A stretch of DNA of 64,000 nucleotides from Diphasiastrum complanatum (lineage: Eukaryota; Streptophyta; Lycopodiopsida; Lycopodiales; Lycopodiaceae). The notes below the pieces were generated by a model that was not told where the DNA came from, ran no database searches, and was given only the letters and a program-made list of their open reading frames with translations. The stretch covers positions 16,626,678 to 16,690,677 of the forward strand of contig CM055102.1 of NCBI GenBank assembly GCA_029204225.1, given 5' to 3'. Every line of letters begins with the position of its first letter. Within the stretch, counting starts at the first letter, position 1. Both the position numbers and the translations under genes were made by a program. Positions 22,401-34,366 of the stretch are shown here, in pieces.

Positions 22401-23517
22401 CCTTATACGTTAATTGCAGGACAACTCTACAAGCAAGGGTTAGATGGAATTATCCGACGATGTCTTACTGAAGGAGAAATCTCCTCTGTAATTTCCCTCA
22501 CTCATGAAGGTATTGGTGCCGGCCATTTTTCGTTAGATCTTCTTGGTTGGTTTCTGGTGGCCAACACTCTTCAAGGATACGCACAACTACACTAAGGCTT
22601 GTGATGTCTGCCAACGCACAAAACACTTTCAAAAAACAGACTACATGCCTTTACATCCTGTAACCACTGATCAAGCTTTCCAGAAATGGAGAATTGATTA
22701 TGTCAGACTTATTAGTCCTGCTGCTCGACACACACAATCTCGTTACATCATTGTAGCTACAGACTACTGCACCAAATGGGCTAAAGCAAGAGCTGTTCGC
22801 AATGCTGACGCTCGTTCCACCGCCAAATTTCTCTATGAACAGATTATAGTTCGGTTCGGATGTCCTCTAGAGCTTATCAATGATAGGGGAACACATTTCC
22901 TTAGCTCTGTCATAGCAGATCTTCTTTCCATTTTTTTTGTGGTACATCGCAAAAGTTTCCCATACTATTCACGCTGCAATGGCCAGGCAGAATCCACCAA
23001 TAAAATCCTATGTGGCATTCTCACCAAAACTATCGAATCCAGCCGATCTGATTGGGAACTCAAACTCCATGCTGCTCTCTAGGCTTATCGCACTACCCCG
23101 AAATGAGCTACAAGCTTAACCCCCTTCCAGCTCACATATGGTCAAGAAGCCGTTATGCCTGTGAAATTCCATATTCCCTCCCTTCGAGTAGCCTACAACC
23201 TTGAGCTCGATACTCCTCAGAATCTAGCAAATAGTTTATTCCATCTGGAGCAACTTTGTGAAACACGACAGATCAGCATCCATGCTCAACAAGTCCACAA
23301 ACGACGACAAAAAGCATGGCATGATCGATCATTGAAACTTAGAGATTTCCAGGTGGGCAATAAGGTCCTACTATACCAGGCCAAATCCTTCAAAGGTAAA
23401 CTGAAATTTTCAGGCCAAGGACCTTACGTCATAAAGAAATCTTTGCCTCTGGATATGTTCAACTCCAAACCCTTCAAGACGATGTCCTCGACACTGTGGT
23501 CAATGGGAGTCGACTGA
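19412..23517 (+). pseudogene. Gypsy-1 pol (protease, RT, partial RNase H, integrase)
   Basis: The frame is in register with the end of gag. Protease: AVIDGGSGVNIIF, with catalytic Asp at 19895. A long acidic linker follows. RT runs from about 21290 (RPYRCNPIYKDKIKEEL, RICVDFKKLNAV, MPFGLCNAPSTFQRVM) with YLDD at 21788-21799. Soon after, a frameshift (stop at 21884) and a jump from GHIIS straight to YTTTEREALA show that about 130 codons, including the first half of RNase H, are missing. Integrase: WWPTLFKDT and CDVCQRTK, with the D-D-E core at 22762, 22882 and 22990 (ATDYCTKW, NDRGTHF, GQAEST). The C-terminal part ends VVNGSRLRKYNEP near 23530, after a frameshift near 23430. Confidence 0.92.
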
Positions 23518-23755
23518 GAAAGTACAACGAACCTTGCTTTTATCTTGATATGTATTAGCTGCTTTTTCTCTACTGTTTATTTTTTCTTCTTCTTCTCCCT
23601 TTTTTATTATTTGTATGTCATTTTGACACCATTTTTGTTGTGATTCGCTGTTCCACCCATCAAGATACTATCAGATCAGTCTTCTCTGAAAAAACCACAA
23701 AAGTCATTAGTTTCAGACAAAATATTTTCACATCATCTTTGATAGAATTCGCCTG

Positions 23756-23770
23756 ACCCCTTTTTTACAG
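23756..23770 (+). promoter_or_regulatory. Splice-acceptor-like tract before the third ORF
   Basis: A pyrimidine-rich stretch ending TTTTTTACAG lies 19 bases before the ATG at 23790. It has the form of a 3' splice site, which would allow the third ORF to be translated from a spliced subgenomic RNA, as is known for env-like genes of some plant gypsy elements. No donor was identified. Confidence 0.4.
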
Positions 23771-23789
23771 AGAACGATTCATTTTCCAC

Positions 23790-26297
23790 ATGTTGGTCAC
23801 CAAGCATTTGGGATCTAAGGCGGCTGCTGCCATCAAGGAGCTGGATGTTGTTTATTCAAGCACAAAAAAGCGAGCCACCCCCCAACCGACAGCAGAACCA
23901 GTGTCACCAGCCCCACCTACTAAGAAGCAGAAAGGGAAGGCCGTCAGTACCGAAGCAGATGTCCCACAAGACATTCTCTCCAGCGACATCGGGGTAGAAT
24001 ATGCTGAATCTGGAGAGAGCCTTAAACCATCTCAAGTCCCAAAAGAGGTCCTAGAGCAACAGGCGGCCTTACTTCACCAGGCCCAACAACGCCGAAAAGC
24101 AGTAGCAGCAGCAGCAGACAGCTTCGGAACGACAAACACTTCTGGCTCTGATCCTATGGGTGTGATTCCGTCCACACAAGCAATCTCCTCTCCATCCCTT
24201 GCTCTCACAATCCCACCACCACCCCCACCATTTACTGTCACCTCCACACCCTCACTAACTCTCAATACGGGCTTCCCATCCACACTTCCACAAAAGCCCT
24301 CGACTGTACAAATCTCCACCCTACTTGACTCCACAGTCAACGTAGATGATTTTGCCTTACAATTACTAATTGCACTCCCATCAACCGCTGTCACCACTAA
24401 CCCAATCCCACAATCTCCGCCACGTAGTCTCTCCCCACTCCTCAATCCACAATCACTCCTCCCTGTCTTTCCTACACCTCCGTCTAGTCCTGCTCCTGAT
24501 TTTCTACCATTTAACCCCATGTCGTATCCTAACTACACACGAAACCTACCTGACATTGGTCCTTGGGAGCAGCTACCCCTTACAGCCCAAAAAGCGGTAT
24601 GGTTGGTGCATGAGCTCCAATACAATATATTCGGCACCCTAGGGGGACAATACACTATGCGACAATTCGACGATGGTGCTATGGCGGGCCTTCAGAAAGA
24701 AAAAGCAAGGCTGGAGGAGGAAACCAAACAACAACAGCTGCAGATCCAAAACCACACGAATTACAATCAACAACAGCAGCAGATGCTAATCCATCTCCAG
24801 AACCAGCTCCAACTGAAGGTATCCAACATGCAGCAAACCATCGATACCCTCAAAGCCGAGAAGGATGAGGCTGTAGCAGATTCACAAGCAGCATGTTCCG
24901 CTATGAAGGAATAGTTGGAAATGGTGGACTTCAACGACTTCGCACCACCAGCTATCCCTGAGGGAACTGCCATTCCAGTGGTGGCCTATCAAACGCTGGC
25001 CCAAAAGCTGAAAGCCACGACGGAGCAACACACAAAATTACAACAATCATATATTGCTTCCGTCGAGACCCTAAACCAGCACATAGCCACCCTGGAAGAA
25101 CGCTTAAAGGTTGCTGCCCAGTCGACACCGTCGATTCATGCAGAGCACGTCCAATTTCATGATTCGGGATACCACTTTGATGGACCTCATGGTGGAGATG
25201 GCGCAGGATTTCAACAGCCTCCTCCTGCAACTCAAGGTTCCGCATTTCAAAGCCAACCCTTGGGGCAAAGAGCTCAAACACCAACCAATCCATCGGGCTC
25301 TGGGGGTACTAGCTCCCAACATTTTCTTTTCCCTTCCACCGCTTCTAACCCCCTCGACACCACTAACTCCACCTTCATTCCACGACACTTTTCACCTGAA
25401 TCACAACGCATTGCAGAAGCTAACCCCTCGCCTTCTCTATCTCCTGATCCCGATCCACAAACCGCACACGAGATTGCCTCTGAAGCCCCCACCATCCGAC
25501 ACAGAATCACGCCCACAGAACCAAGCAAGGAGTTGCACGTCTCTCAGGTTGCAAAGAAGTACCCAACAACGAAAGAGCGAGGTGGCTACATACTGCCAGA
25601 TTTGGACCAGTGTCAAACCCATAAAGCAGTAGTCAAACTCCTGGATCCACAACCTCTCTGGCGCCATCAACTCTTCCTGCAAAGTAAGACCTCGATGGCA
25701 TGGTATCTCGAAGCTCCCTCCTACATGCGTACCAATCCTTATTACTATCCAGTAGCGAGGCGAGAACCGTTTCCTGCCACCAAGGTCAAGAATAGAATCT
25801 TTTGGCCTAAGCTCAGAGGAGTCGATACCGGCAACTTGGCCGAAGACATGGTCACCAACTGCCGAGTCTTCTACCAAAAGCACCATGGCAATCCTGATCG
25901 CGATGTCAGATATTTTGCGGATAATTGCAGCCTGGTGGCATTTCTGACAGAACGCAGAGGTTTTTGGGATCAAGGGTTACCCCCAATTGCCCTTGACATC
26001 AATAAACCCTTGCGCATGCAAGACGACCATATCAACGTTGCAAGGCTCTATTATCGCGCTGCACTTACTTCCGTCTTGCACGTTGATATGGTGGAGCTAT
26101 GGAAAACCCATAATTTTCTCCAGGGTATGCTCCATTATTACAAACCCATGCCCTTCTTGAACAAATTACGGTGGAAAATGATGGAGGGCATCGGGACGAC
26201 CATCTACCACTCCCAACAACAACAGCCTCGCCTCCAAGAAGCACAAAAAATCCAGGACGAAAAGGCATCGATTGGTGTGGGACCACCAATCCAATAA
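23790..26297 (+). pseudogene. Gypsy-1 third ORF (post-pol, unknown domain)
   Basis: The ATG opens MLVTKHLGSKAAAAIKELD. The frame runs about 834 residues with a single in-frame TAG at 24912-24914. Residues 1-90 are basic and Lys/Ala-rich (TKKQKGKAV could be a nuclear-localisation-like cluster). Residues 100-250 are Pro/Ser/Thr-rich. About 285-460 is a Gln/Glu-rich coiled coil, with the TAG inside it. A second Pro/Ser-rich linker follows. The C-terminal 270 residues are folded-looking and rich in Trp, Tyr and His (WYLEAPSYMRTNPYYYPVAR, GFWDQGLPPI, ARLYYRAALTSV). I see no signal peptide or membrane helix, so an envelope role is doubtful. I do not recognise the domain. A diverged copy of the C-terminal part exists in Gypsy-2. 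Confidence 0.75.
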
Positions 26298-26309
26298 GGA
26301 GGGGGATAA
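26296..26309 (+). other. Gypsy-1 polypurine tract
   Basis: AAGGAGGGGGATAA lies directly before the 3' LTR and just overlaps the end of the third ORF. Confidence 0.85.
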
Positions 26310-27116
26310 TGTTAGCAACTGTGCTAACACAGGGAAAATAAAAATAATAATAAAACTCCGTGACATGTGTTTTGTAAGATCACGTATGAGTATCTATCAA
26401 TAAACTTCAAGCCATGGCATGTGTTTTGTAAGTCCATGAGTAGAAGCTTAAATAATAATAAAATAGCTTAAACTTAGATTTAGAACTTAGACTTAGGAAA
26501 CTTAAGATTAGAAATATTTTATCTTAAGTTGTCCTAAGTTAAGAAAATTGAAGTTCTAAATCCTAAGTTAGAAGTTCTAGAAAGACTAGAAACAGATTAG
26601 TCTCATAAGTTAGTAGACACTTATGGAAGACCCTCCTTGCCATAAAAGGAGAGGTATTTGCATTGTAAATGACACTTTTGAGATTAAGCTATCTTGCTCT
26701 CTGTTTTGGAGAATTATCATTTTATTTCATTTGTGTTTCCCTTGGAAAGGTGCATAGCTTGAGGGAAGGTGCTTGGGCCTCCTCTTGTCTCCTTTTCATC
26801 AGTTTTATTGTGGCATGTTCATTATTTCTTATTTGTTTAGTATTAGCCGCAATCTCATTTTATTACTCTTCGGGTGTTAATCTAGGATTAGCGTAGTCAC
26901 CTTGCTAGTTGGGTAAGCCTTATCAAGGATTTTCATTGTTGTTATTACTAATTACTTTATTTCCATTGCACTAGTTGGGTAAGCCTTAGTGCTCTCATTC
27001 CTTCATATTTCTTTTGAAGCTTTTGTAGAAACTTAAAAAGTGGACGAATCTCTACATCCCTATACTACACCCGTAAGTAAATCTAGCCACCGCACTCACT
27101 AGAAATACTTCCAACA
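26310..27116 (+). repeat. Gypsy-1 3' LTR
   Basis: Starts TGTTAGCAACTGTGC, ends CTTCCAACA, and is followed by the TATCC duplication. Confidence 0.93.
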
Positions 27117-27121
27117 TATCC

Positions 27122-28383
27122 ACAAGGTGGTGACATATGTGACATATATCCAGTAGTATGCAAAGCTACGTGAATCTAATCATGGGTGTGTGTGGCTTGA
27201 GTTAGGACATATTTTCACTCCCCATGTGATTTCTAAACAAATGCATCAAGGGTGAATATGTTTTGGCTTAAATTGGTTGTATTACATCGAACCCCAAGTA
27301 GCTATAAATGTGCGTGAACATGTACATCAAAAACTAAATTCCTCAAAACTTGCCCAAGATTCAATGTAGAAGACACTCCTACTACTGAACTTAAAAGATC
27401 TTTTAGACTCATGAAAGGCTTCAATGAGTCGAAACTCATGTTGCATACTACATATTGGGTGAGAGCAGCTCGAATACAAGCTTGAGCAGACCCAAGTCAT
27501 CAGAGCGAAAAGGCCTACTATAGGTGGTATTCGGCCTGACATGCGACATTACTCACAATGGAGAGTTGACACATCATCTCTTTCAAGAAGGGCTCCTACT
27601 ACCTTACATAATGATTGTGCTCTCACTTGGATAAAGTTGGACACTCTCTATCGCTTATCAACAACTAAGTGTGCCATATCAGCAAAAGCTCTTTGAATGT
27701 CGATAGTAATTTGAAAAAAAAATCTGAACATTGTTTCCTCCAAATGTTCTACAAACCTTAAGAAATTACACTGCCTTCTATTATATTTCTAAGAAGTATC
27801 TTTTGATGAAGAAATGAAATGCTCCTTTCAAAACTTTGAAATAAAAAATAGTTTTTCCAAAACAGAAAAAATATAAAATAATTTAAATTAAATTAAAAAA
27901 TGATACTTATCATAATGAGTTGAAAATGTTGCTGCTTACTTTAGAGCCCAATTATGAATAAACAATATACACAACTTCATTTCCCTTACCAGTGAAAAGA
28001 TTTAATATCAAAACCAAATAAAATCAATGGCCTTAAAACTCGTATTGAAGATATTTTTTAGCATCCATTATTTATCTAGCTAGATTCACAATCAACATTT
28101 AGTTTTGTTCATCCGAAGTTTGGTCCTAGTACCAAAGACAAGTATTTTTTTTTTCGATCTAGTTGTTTTCCTGATCCCATACACATGCAAGTCCTAATGT
28201 ACCTCTCTTCGCACTATTTTTCTCCAGTTCATGGCATTGTTAAATTTCATTACTTTAGGACCCTAAATGGATCTACACAAGATCCACAAGAGTGATTGGT
28301 TTTTTGCTAAACAATCTATTTGCAAAAACTAGACACAAAAATTGATCTAGAATAGCAATTTTGCACGTAACAATCAAGAACAA
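27122..28383. other. Intergenic, continuation of the Gypsy-1 target site
   Basis: AT-rich sequence that would have been continuous with the DNA left of 16413. No gene, domain or repeat was recognised. The last ~140 bp may be the 3' end or LTR of the old copia that follows on the minus strand. Confidence 0.55.
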
Positions 28384-28916
28384 TCAATAAGCTTTGATCA
28401 GATGTGAAAATTCGAGTTCACAAGTGTGAAACACAACCTGTAATACAACCTGCAAACAGAGAAGGGAGGGTCTACGAGAACATTTATGTTGTGGAGCAAT
28501 ATTGAAGGTCACTTTCCCTGAGAAAACTTTCTCCCGAATGAAATGATACTGGATTTCTATGTGCTTGGATTTTCCATAAAATCTGAAATTCAGTGACAAT
28601 GAAAGTGACAGCTCAAGTTGTCACATAGAATGGTGGTATCATTGAATTGAGTGTGATGTAAGTCGTGAAGTAATAACCTGATCCATACAGCTTCTTTTGA
28701 AACTTGACATACTATGATGTACTTTCTCTATTGAAGAAAGCGCAACTGATTTTTGCTTCTTTGAGTTCCACGAAATCGGTCCCCCTGCCAGATAGAAACA
28801 GAACCCGGAGGTAGATTTTTCAATAGAGATTGTTCGTCCCCAATCTGAGTCGGAGTATTCTCTAGGATGAGTGAGTCGATATCATTTCCATCATAACATA
28901 AAATGTGATCTAAACT
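28384..28916 (-). pseudogene. Old copia RNase H fragment (part 1)
   Basis: The minus strand gives SKHIEIQYHFIREKV (about 28570-28525), the typical copia RNase H end. Upstream, in shifting frames, are KSTSGFCFYLAGGPISWNSK-like and DSDWG motifs, and DGNDIDSLILE near 28880. Stops and frameshifts make it a relic. Its upstream continuation was displaced by Copia-2 and is found at 35049-35095. Confidence 0.78.
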
Positions 28917-29592
28917 TGTTAAAAATTCACAATTCTAGCTTGACTAGTTTTGGTCATTGACTTGTAAATAGTTAGATGGTCATGATGTGGCTTGTTACAC
29001 GTGCCAAATAGCATAGGATTCCATTCATAAGGATGTTCTCAAGTAGACCTAAGTGTTAGAACCTTTGGAATGAGTTCAAATTATGCTTAGATACAAGGGA
29101 GAAAAAATAGGAGCTATTTTTGGTAATTTTTGCATTGTTGAGGGATCTCCAAGATTCCAACCCTAACTTGGTAGGGATGAAAGATCCACCAAAATTAGAA
29201 TTAGGGATTAGGGCTACTCATACCTGCCCAAAACCGTGATGGATCATGTATATATAGGTGATGATATCTCACCAAAATAAATCAAGCAATTTCATGTTTT
29301 TTCTCTCATAATGGTGCAATTGCTCTCTATGTTCATAATTGTTTGAGTACTTGTGATTACTAATGATTATAGGATTGAATGTAGGTCTGGTGTACAGTAC
29401 TCAGACTATGGGAGGCCGTACTTTCACACGTGTGAAGCCTTCTTTAAGAATTTGGGCCATTTAGTGAGGTTCAAGCATAGATTTTTGATGGATTTTGATG
29501 GTTCAACTTGTGCTAATCTTATGAAATCATAATCTATTGTTTCCCTCATCATTTCAAGTGTTTTAGGATTCTTATTTGCTGTAATTTTTACA
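28917..29592 (+). repeat. Copia-2 5' LTR
   Basis: Starts TGTTAAAAATTCACAATTC and ends GTAATTTTTACA. It is nearly identical to 34367-35048; sample differences are CTTGTTACACGTG against CTTGTCACACATG. Confidence 0.95.
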
Positions 29593-29605
29593 TAGTATCA
29601 GAGCC
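29593..29605 (+). other. Copia-2 primer-binding site (tRNA-Met)
   Basis: TAGTATCAGAGCC directly follows the 5' LTR. It is the initiator tRNA-Met-complementary site TGGTATCAGAGC with one G-to-A change. Confidence 0.9.
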
Positions 29606-30402
29606 TAAAGACTGAAATGAGCTAAATCCTTGGTTTTCATTCAATTTGATCACAATTTTTGACTAAATCTTGTGTAGATTGGATCTTAGCATCTAGTATT
29701 GATTCTAGAACTCAAAGTGAGTCAAATACATTGGAGATTGGTGTTGTGTGACTTTATTTTCAGGTGTTTAGGTGTCTAAAACCAGAGGCAAAGTTGAATT
29801 CAATTCACATTACCAAGATAGCAAGTTTTGTTTGCTCCAAGCATTGATTTCTAAGCGAGTTTTGGAGGTGATTTCATAGAGGAGGCTTTCTAGCATTCAA
29901 GGAGAGGGAAGATCAGAGTTTTGGGGACTCTTCAAGGCTGTTCTAAGGTGTAGTAGGCACCTCCTAAAGTGATTTAGGTTCAGTCCAACCATTGCTTGAC
30001 TTATGCACCAAATTAGATCAATTTTTCATCAATTTTGATCATTTTTTGCTTGTGATTGGATAGTAGATTGTGTTGCATCCTCATTAAGTTTCATTTAGAT
30101 CTTTTACAAGTGATTTTGGAAGTATATTATGTTGTTGAAATTCACTCTTGATCAGACCATTTGGAAGCTTTAATGTTCTTTATAGAAAGAGGGGCAATTC
30201 TACTAGTATTGTCTACTTCAATCAAGCAAGTGCATTGTTTCTAGTATTCTATGATTTGATTTTGTTAGAGATCATTCTTAGATCTTTATAGTAAGTCTAT
30301 TACTGATCTTTTCAGGTCTCTAAGAATCGGGATAAGGTAGGCCTTCAATCAAATCAATAGAAGTAACCTTCATTTGTGTCAAGTCCTTGATTAGGAGACT
30401 AG
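29606..30402 (+). other. Copia-2 untranslated leader
   Basis: About 800 bp of AT-rich leader between the primer-binding site and the gag start codon. No open frame of interest. Confidence 0.7.
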
Positions 30403-31327
30403 ATGGCATCTATAAATGCATATCTTTTGGATACTAATAAAAGGCTCAACAAAACTAACTATTCCATATGGAAAGTTAGAATGGAATCCATCATGATCAT
30501 GCAAGATCTGATGGAAATTGTAAATGGTAAGGAGGGTGAACCTATTCATCCTCAAGAAAAAGCCAAATACATCAAGAGGTGCAATGTTGCACTACATTGC
30601 ATAAAAATGAATGTTGCAAATGAAGTCTTAAGAGAGGTAGGAGATTGCACTTCAGCTCAAGATGCTTGGGAGACTTTGCAAAAGGTCTATGAATCCAAGA
30701 ACCAAACTAGAATGTTAGCTTTGAAGAATCAAATCTATAGAAGCTATCAAAAGAAAGGAGAGAGTGCACATACTTTTGTCCTAAGAGTAAAAGAATTGAA
30801 CAAAGAGCTAGCCTTTATAGGTGATCCTATCAAGGATGAAGAGCTTGTTCAACTCATATGGAATGGACTAAGCTTTGAATTTGACAATTTGGTTCAGGGA
30901 TATGCAATTATGGGTAAGCTACCCATACTTGAAGAACCTCCAAGGCACACTCATGGCCGAGGAATCAAGAAGGAGCCAAATGCAAGAGAGGATGGATAGG
31001 CTTTCCATCCAAGGTGGAGATGACCAAGCTCTCTACACCAAAGGCAAAGGATCAACATTCAAGAAGTCTACAAAGCTTGAGGATCAAGAAGGACCCTCAA
31101 AGGCATCTCCATCAACCACCAAAGTCAAGAAGGACAAATCAAAGGTGAAGTGCTACTATTGTAGCAAGATGGGGCATTATGCCTCGGAATGCTTCAAGAG
31201 GAAGCAAGATCAAAGCCAAGCCAACATGAGCAAAGAGGAGGAGGAGGAGAGTCCACATGAGGGCTCTCTCATCATGTCCATATTTTTCTTCAACAAGCTT
31301 CAAAGGAGAAGATCCTTGGTGGATTGA
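30403..31327 (+). pseudogene. Copia-2 gag
   Basis: The ATG at 30403 opens MASINAYLLDTNKRLNKTNY. The UBN2/DUF4219-type gag shows YSIWKVRMESIM and DAWETLQKVYES, the standard copia capsid pattern. A frameshift near 30930-30990 moves the reading into the frame of 30875-31327. That frame ends with a lysine-rich segment and an intact CCHC knuckle, CYYCSKMGHYASEC, at 31151-31192. The knuckle frame ends at 31327, and pol opens in an overlapping frame from about 31257. Confidence 0.9.
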
Positions 31328-34300
31328 CTTGGGTGCTAGTTCACACATGACTAGTAAAAGGGAGTTTTTCTCTTCTCTCTTATCTTATGATGGACCTATA
31401 AAGTCTATCTATACAGCAAATGATGAAGCTTGTAAGATTGAAGGAGTTGGTAGCATTCCCCTTTGCTTAGGATCTTCCAAAAAGATCAACATAGAAGGTG
31501 TTTTGTACATTCCTACAATAACAAAGAATCTACTAAGTGTTGGCCAAATGATAGACAATGGTTTCAATGTTGACTTTGCTTCAAATGAATGTTTCATCAA
31601 GAAGAAGGGTAAGATAGTGGCTAAGGGTACTAGACTTGGCAAACTTTATAAGTTGGATGCATTTGTGGATACTAATGTTGTCATGTTGGCCAAGAAGAGC
31701 AAGATATCTACCTTTACTTTATGGCACAAAAGACTTGGACATGTCAACTCGGGTTCCATGGAGGCTATGATCAAGGAGGAGTATGTTTTAGGCCTACCAA
31801 GGTCTATTGGGAAGGAAGACAAGGTTTGTGAAGCTTGTGCCTTATCCAAGGCACATAAGAAGGTGTTTCTAACTCCATCACAAAGTCATCTCATCCTCTT
31901 GAACTCATACACTCGGATGTGCACATTGCTAGCACCAAATCTAATGGAGGTTCATCCATGTTCTTAACCTTCATTGATGACTACTCAAGATATTGTTGGG
32001 TGTTCTTACTTTCCTTCAAGTCTCAAGTATTTGATACTTTTGTAAAGTTCAAGTTGTTTGTGGAAAAGCATCATAATCATAGCATCAAGATTCTTAGAAG
32101 TGACAATGGTGGAGAATTCATCTCCAATGAGTTCAAGGCCTTTTGTGAGGAGGAAGGGATCAAGAAAGAGACTTCTTGTCCTTACACTCCTCAACAAAAT
32201 GGAGTTGTTGAAAGAAGGAATAGAACATTATGTGAATGTTCTAAGGCTTTAAGATTAGATGCTTGTTTGCCCAAATCCTTTTGGGGTGAGTCTCTTGTAT
32301 GTGCAAACTACTTGATGAATAGGGTGTCTTGCAAAGCAATTGAAGGCAAAACTCCTTATGAGATGTTGTATGGAAAGAAACCCAATCTTAATCACTTGAA
32401 AGTTTTTGGGTGTATATGTTATGTGCATGTGCCATTGGAAACAAGAACCAGGGAGGATCCATCTTCCACAAGAGGGATCATGCTTGGATATGCAAGCTCA
32501 AGCAAGGGCTACAAAGTCTATCTCCCATCCTTGAACAAATTTGTTGTTTCAAGGGATGTCATCTTTGATGAACATCATATGCATATGCTTGAAGAAGGCT
32601 CAAGTGCTCCAACAATCAAGAAGAAGATGGCCGAGGAGCAAGATTTTGGTTTTGAGGAGGAGCTCATGCAGGAGCAAGTACCAAACCCACCTATCACACC
32701 AAGGAGATCTTCAAGGGCAAAAGTGGAGCCATCAAGGCTCACATATCAAGGCAAAGGACAACAAGTTAAGGGTATCTCATCCACTTCTTATGCTTTATCT
32801 AGTTTTGAAGAACCATCTAATGTTGAAGATGCATTGAACTCCAAAGAATGGTATAAAGCTATGTTGGATGAGTATGATGCCTTGATTGAGAATGAAACTT
32901 GGTTGCTTGTTGAGAGACCTCAAAGGAATGTAATAGGATGCAAGTGGGTCTTCGAGCTTAAGTTGAATGCAAATGGGAGTGTTAACAAACATAAATCAAG
33001 ATTAGTTGCAAAAGGTTATGTTCAAGAGAGAGGGATAGACTATGAGGAAACTTTTGCACCCGTGGCCAAGATGGTCACAATAAGGCTAATCATTGCACTT
33101 GCATCACATTTTGGATGGATTCTATGTCAAATGGATGTCTCTAATGCTTTCTTGAATGGTTTTTTGGAAGAGGATATCTATATGGAGCAGCCACAAGGGT
33201 TCATCAAGCATGGAATGGAGAACAAAGTATGCCATCTCCAAAGAAGCATCTATGGCTTGAAGCAAGCCTCGAGATCTTGGAATTCAAGACTACATTGCTA
33301 TCTTATTTCACTTTCTTTTGTTCAAAGTGAATATGATCCCACTCTTTACATTAAGTTTGATGATGTTGGTATTGTACTTTTATTCATTTATGTAGATGAC
33401 ATCATCATTAGTGGAAATAGTGTTGATGGTATTGAAAAAATCAAGATAGATCTATCCTTAGAGTTCAAGATGGTAGATCTAGAGTGTCTTCACTTCATCT
33501 TAGGCATAGAAGTACTTAGAGGGTCTGATTTTATCTGTATAAGTCAAGTAAACTATGCTCAAAGTCTTTTGAAGAAGTTTAAGATGGAAGTATGCAAAAG
33601 TGTTGACACACCAATGGAGCAAGATGTAAAAGTGCCAAATGAAGATGATGAAAGATCCTTCATGGACATCACTTTGTTTAGGCCTTATAGGTTCCTTAAT
33701 GTGGATCACTATAACTAGACCAGATCTTAGCTTTAGTGTATGTAGGTTGAGCCAATCCATGCAAAAACCATTGAATATCCATTGGAAAAAGGCTAAGAGG
33801 ATTCTAAGATACATCTCGGGTACATTGGATTTCGGGATTCTATATAGAGGAGATGTGATTAACCTTCATGCATTTAGTGATTCAGATTTTGCAGGGGACA
33901 AGAGGGATAGGAAATCAACAAGTGCCTATTCAACTTTCATAGGAGAAGGTGTGGTTTCATGGCTTTCAAAAAAGCAAGAAACTATATCTTTATCTTCAAC
34001 CAAGGCCGAGTACAAAGCTTTGACAACCACTACAAAGGAGGTACTTTGGATCAAGAGATTATTGGTGGAGCTAAAGATCATGGATTCAGAGGAGGCTCCA
34101 ATCATCTACAATGACAATATATCAGCCCAACACCTTGCATCTAACCCAATCTTCCATGCAAGATCTAAGCACATTGAGATATGCCATCACTTTGTGAGAG
34201 AAATGGTGCAAACCAAGGAGATTGCTTTGGAGCATGTTCCAAGCAATGAATGTGTAGCTGAAATACTTACTAAACCACTTCAAAAGACACCTTTTATGAA

Positions 34301-34352
34301 GTTCAGATCATCACTTGGAGTGATTAGTAAAGCAATGATTGAACCAAGCTAG
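31257..34352 (+). pseudogene. Copia-2 pol (protease, integrase, RT, RNase H)
   Basis: Protease reads WWIDLGASSHMTS, with Leu in place of Ser in the usual D-S-G. GAG-pre-integrase: TLWHKRLGHVNSGS. After a frameshift near 31930 the integrase core follows: TFIDDYSRYCWVF, LRSDNGGEF and PQQNGVVERRNRTL (D-D-E complete). RT is complete: GCKWVFELK, QMDVSNAFLNGFLEEDIYME, IYGLKQAS and YVDD at 33389-33400. A last frameshift near 33690 leads into RNase H, with SDSDFAGDKRDRKSTS, LSSTKAEY and KHIEICHHFVRE, ending at 34352. Only two shifts and the protease change disable the 1,000-residue polyprotein. Confidence 0.93.
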
Positions 34353-34355
34353 ATA

Positions 34356-34366
34356 GTGAGGAGGAG
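34356..34366 (+). other. Copia-2 polypurine tract
   Basis: GTGAGGAGGAG lies directly before the 3' LTR. Confidence 0.85.

Larger units (their letters stand above)
16413..27116 (+). mobile_element. Gypsy-1, full-length Ty3/gypsy element with a third ORF
   Basis: A 10.7-kb element with LTRs of about 808 bp, flanked by the 5-bp duplication TATCC (16408-16412 and 27117-27121). The order is LTR, primer-binding site, gag, PR-RT-(RNase H)-IN, a third ORF, polypurine tract, LTR. The protease DGG motif, RT YLDD and integrase core identify a Ty3/gypsy element. The primer-binding site resembles the tRNA-Asp site of Athila/Tat elements, and I see no chromodomain after integrase, so I infer the Athila/Tat (non-chromovirus) branch. 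Gag and pol carry a few frameshifts and a deletion, so the copy is not autonomous. The LTRs differ at a modest number of sites, so insertion is recent relative to Copia-1. Confidence 0.95.

Noticed and set aside
24074-24520. 148-codon Gly/Val-rich minus-strand frame
   Set aside because: It is the complement of the Pro/Ser-rich part of the Gypsy-1 third ORF.
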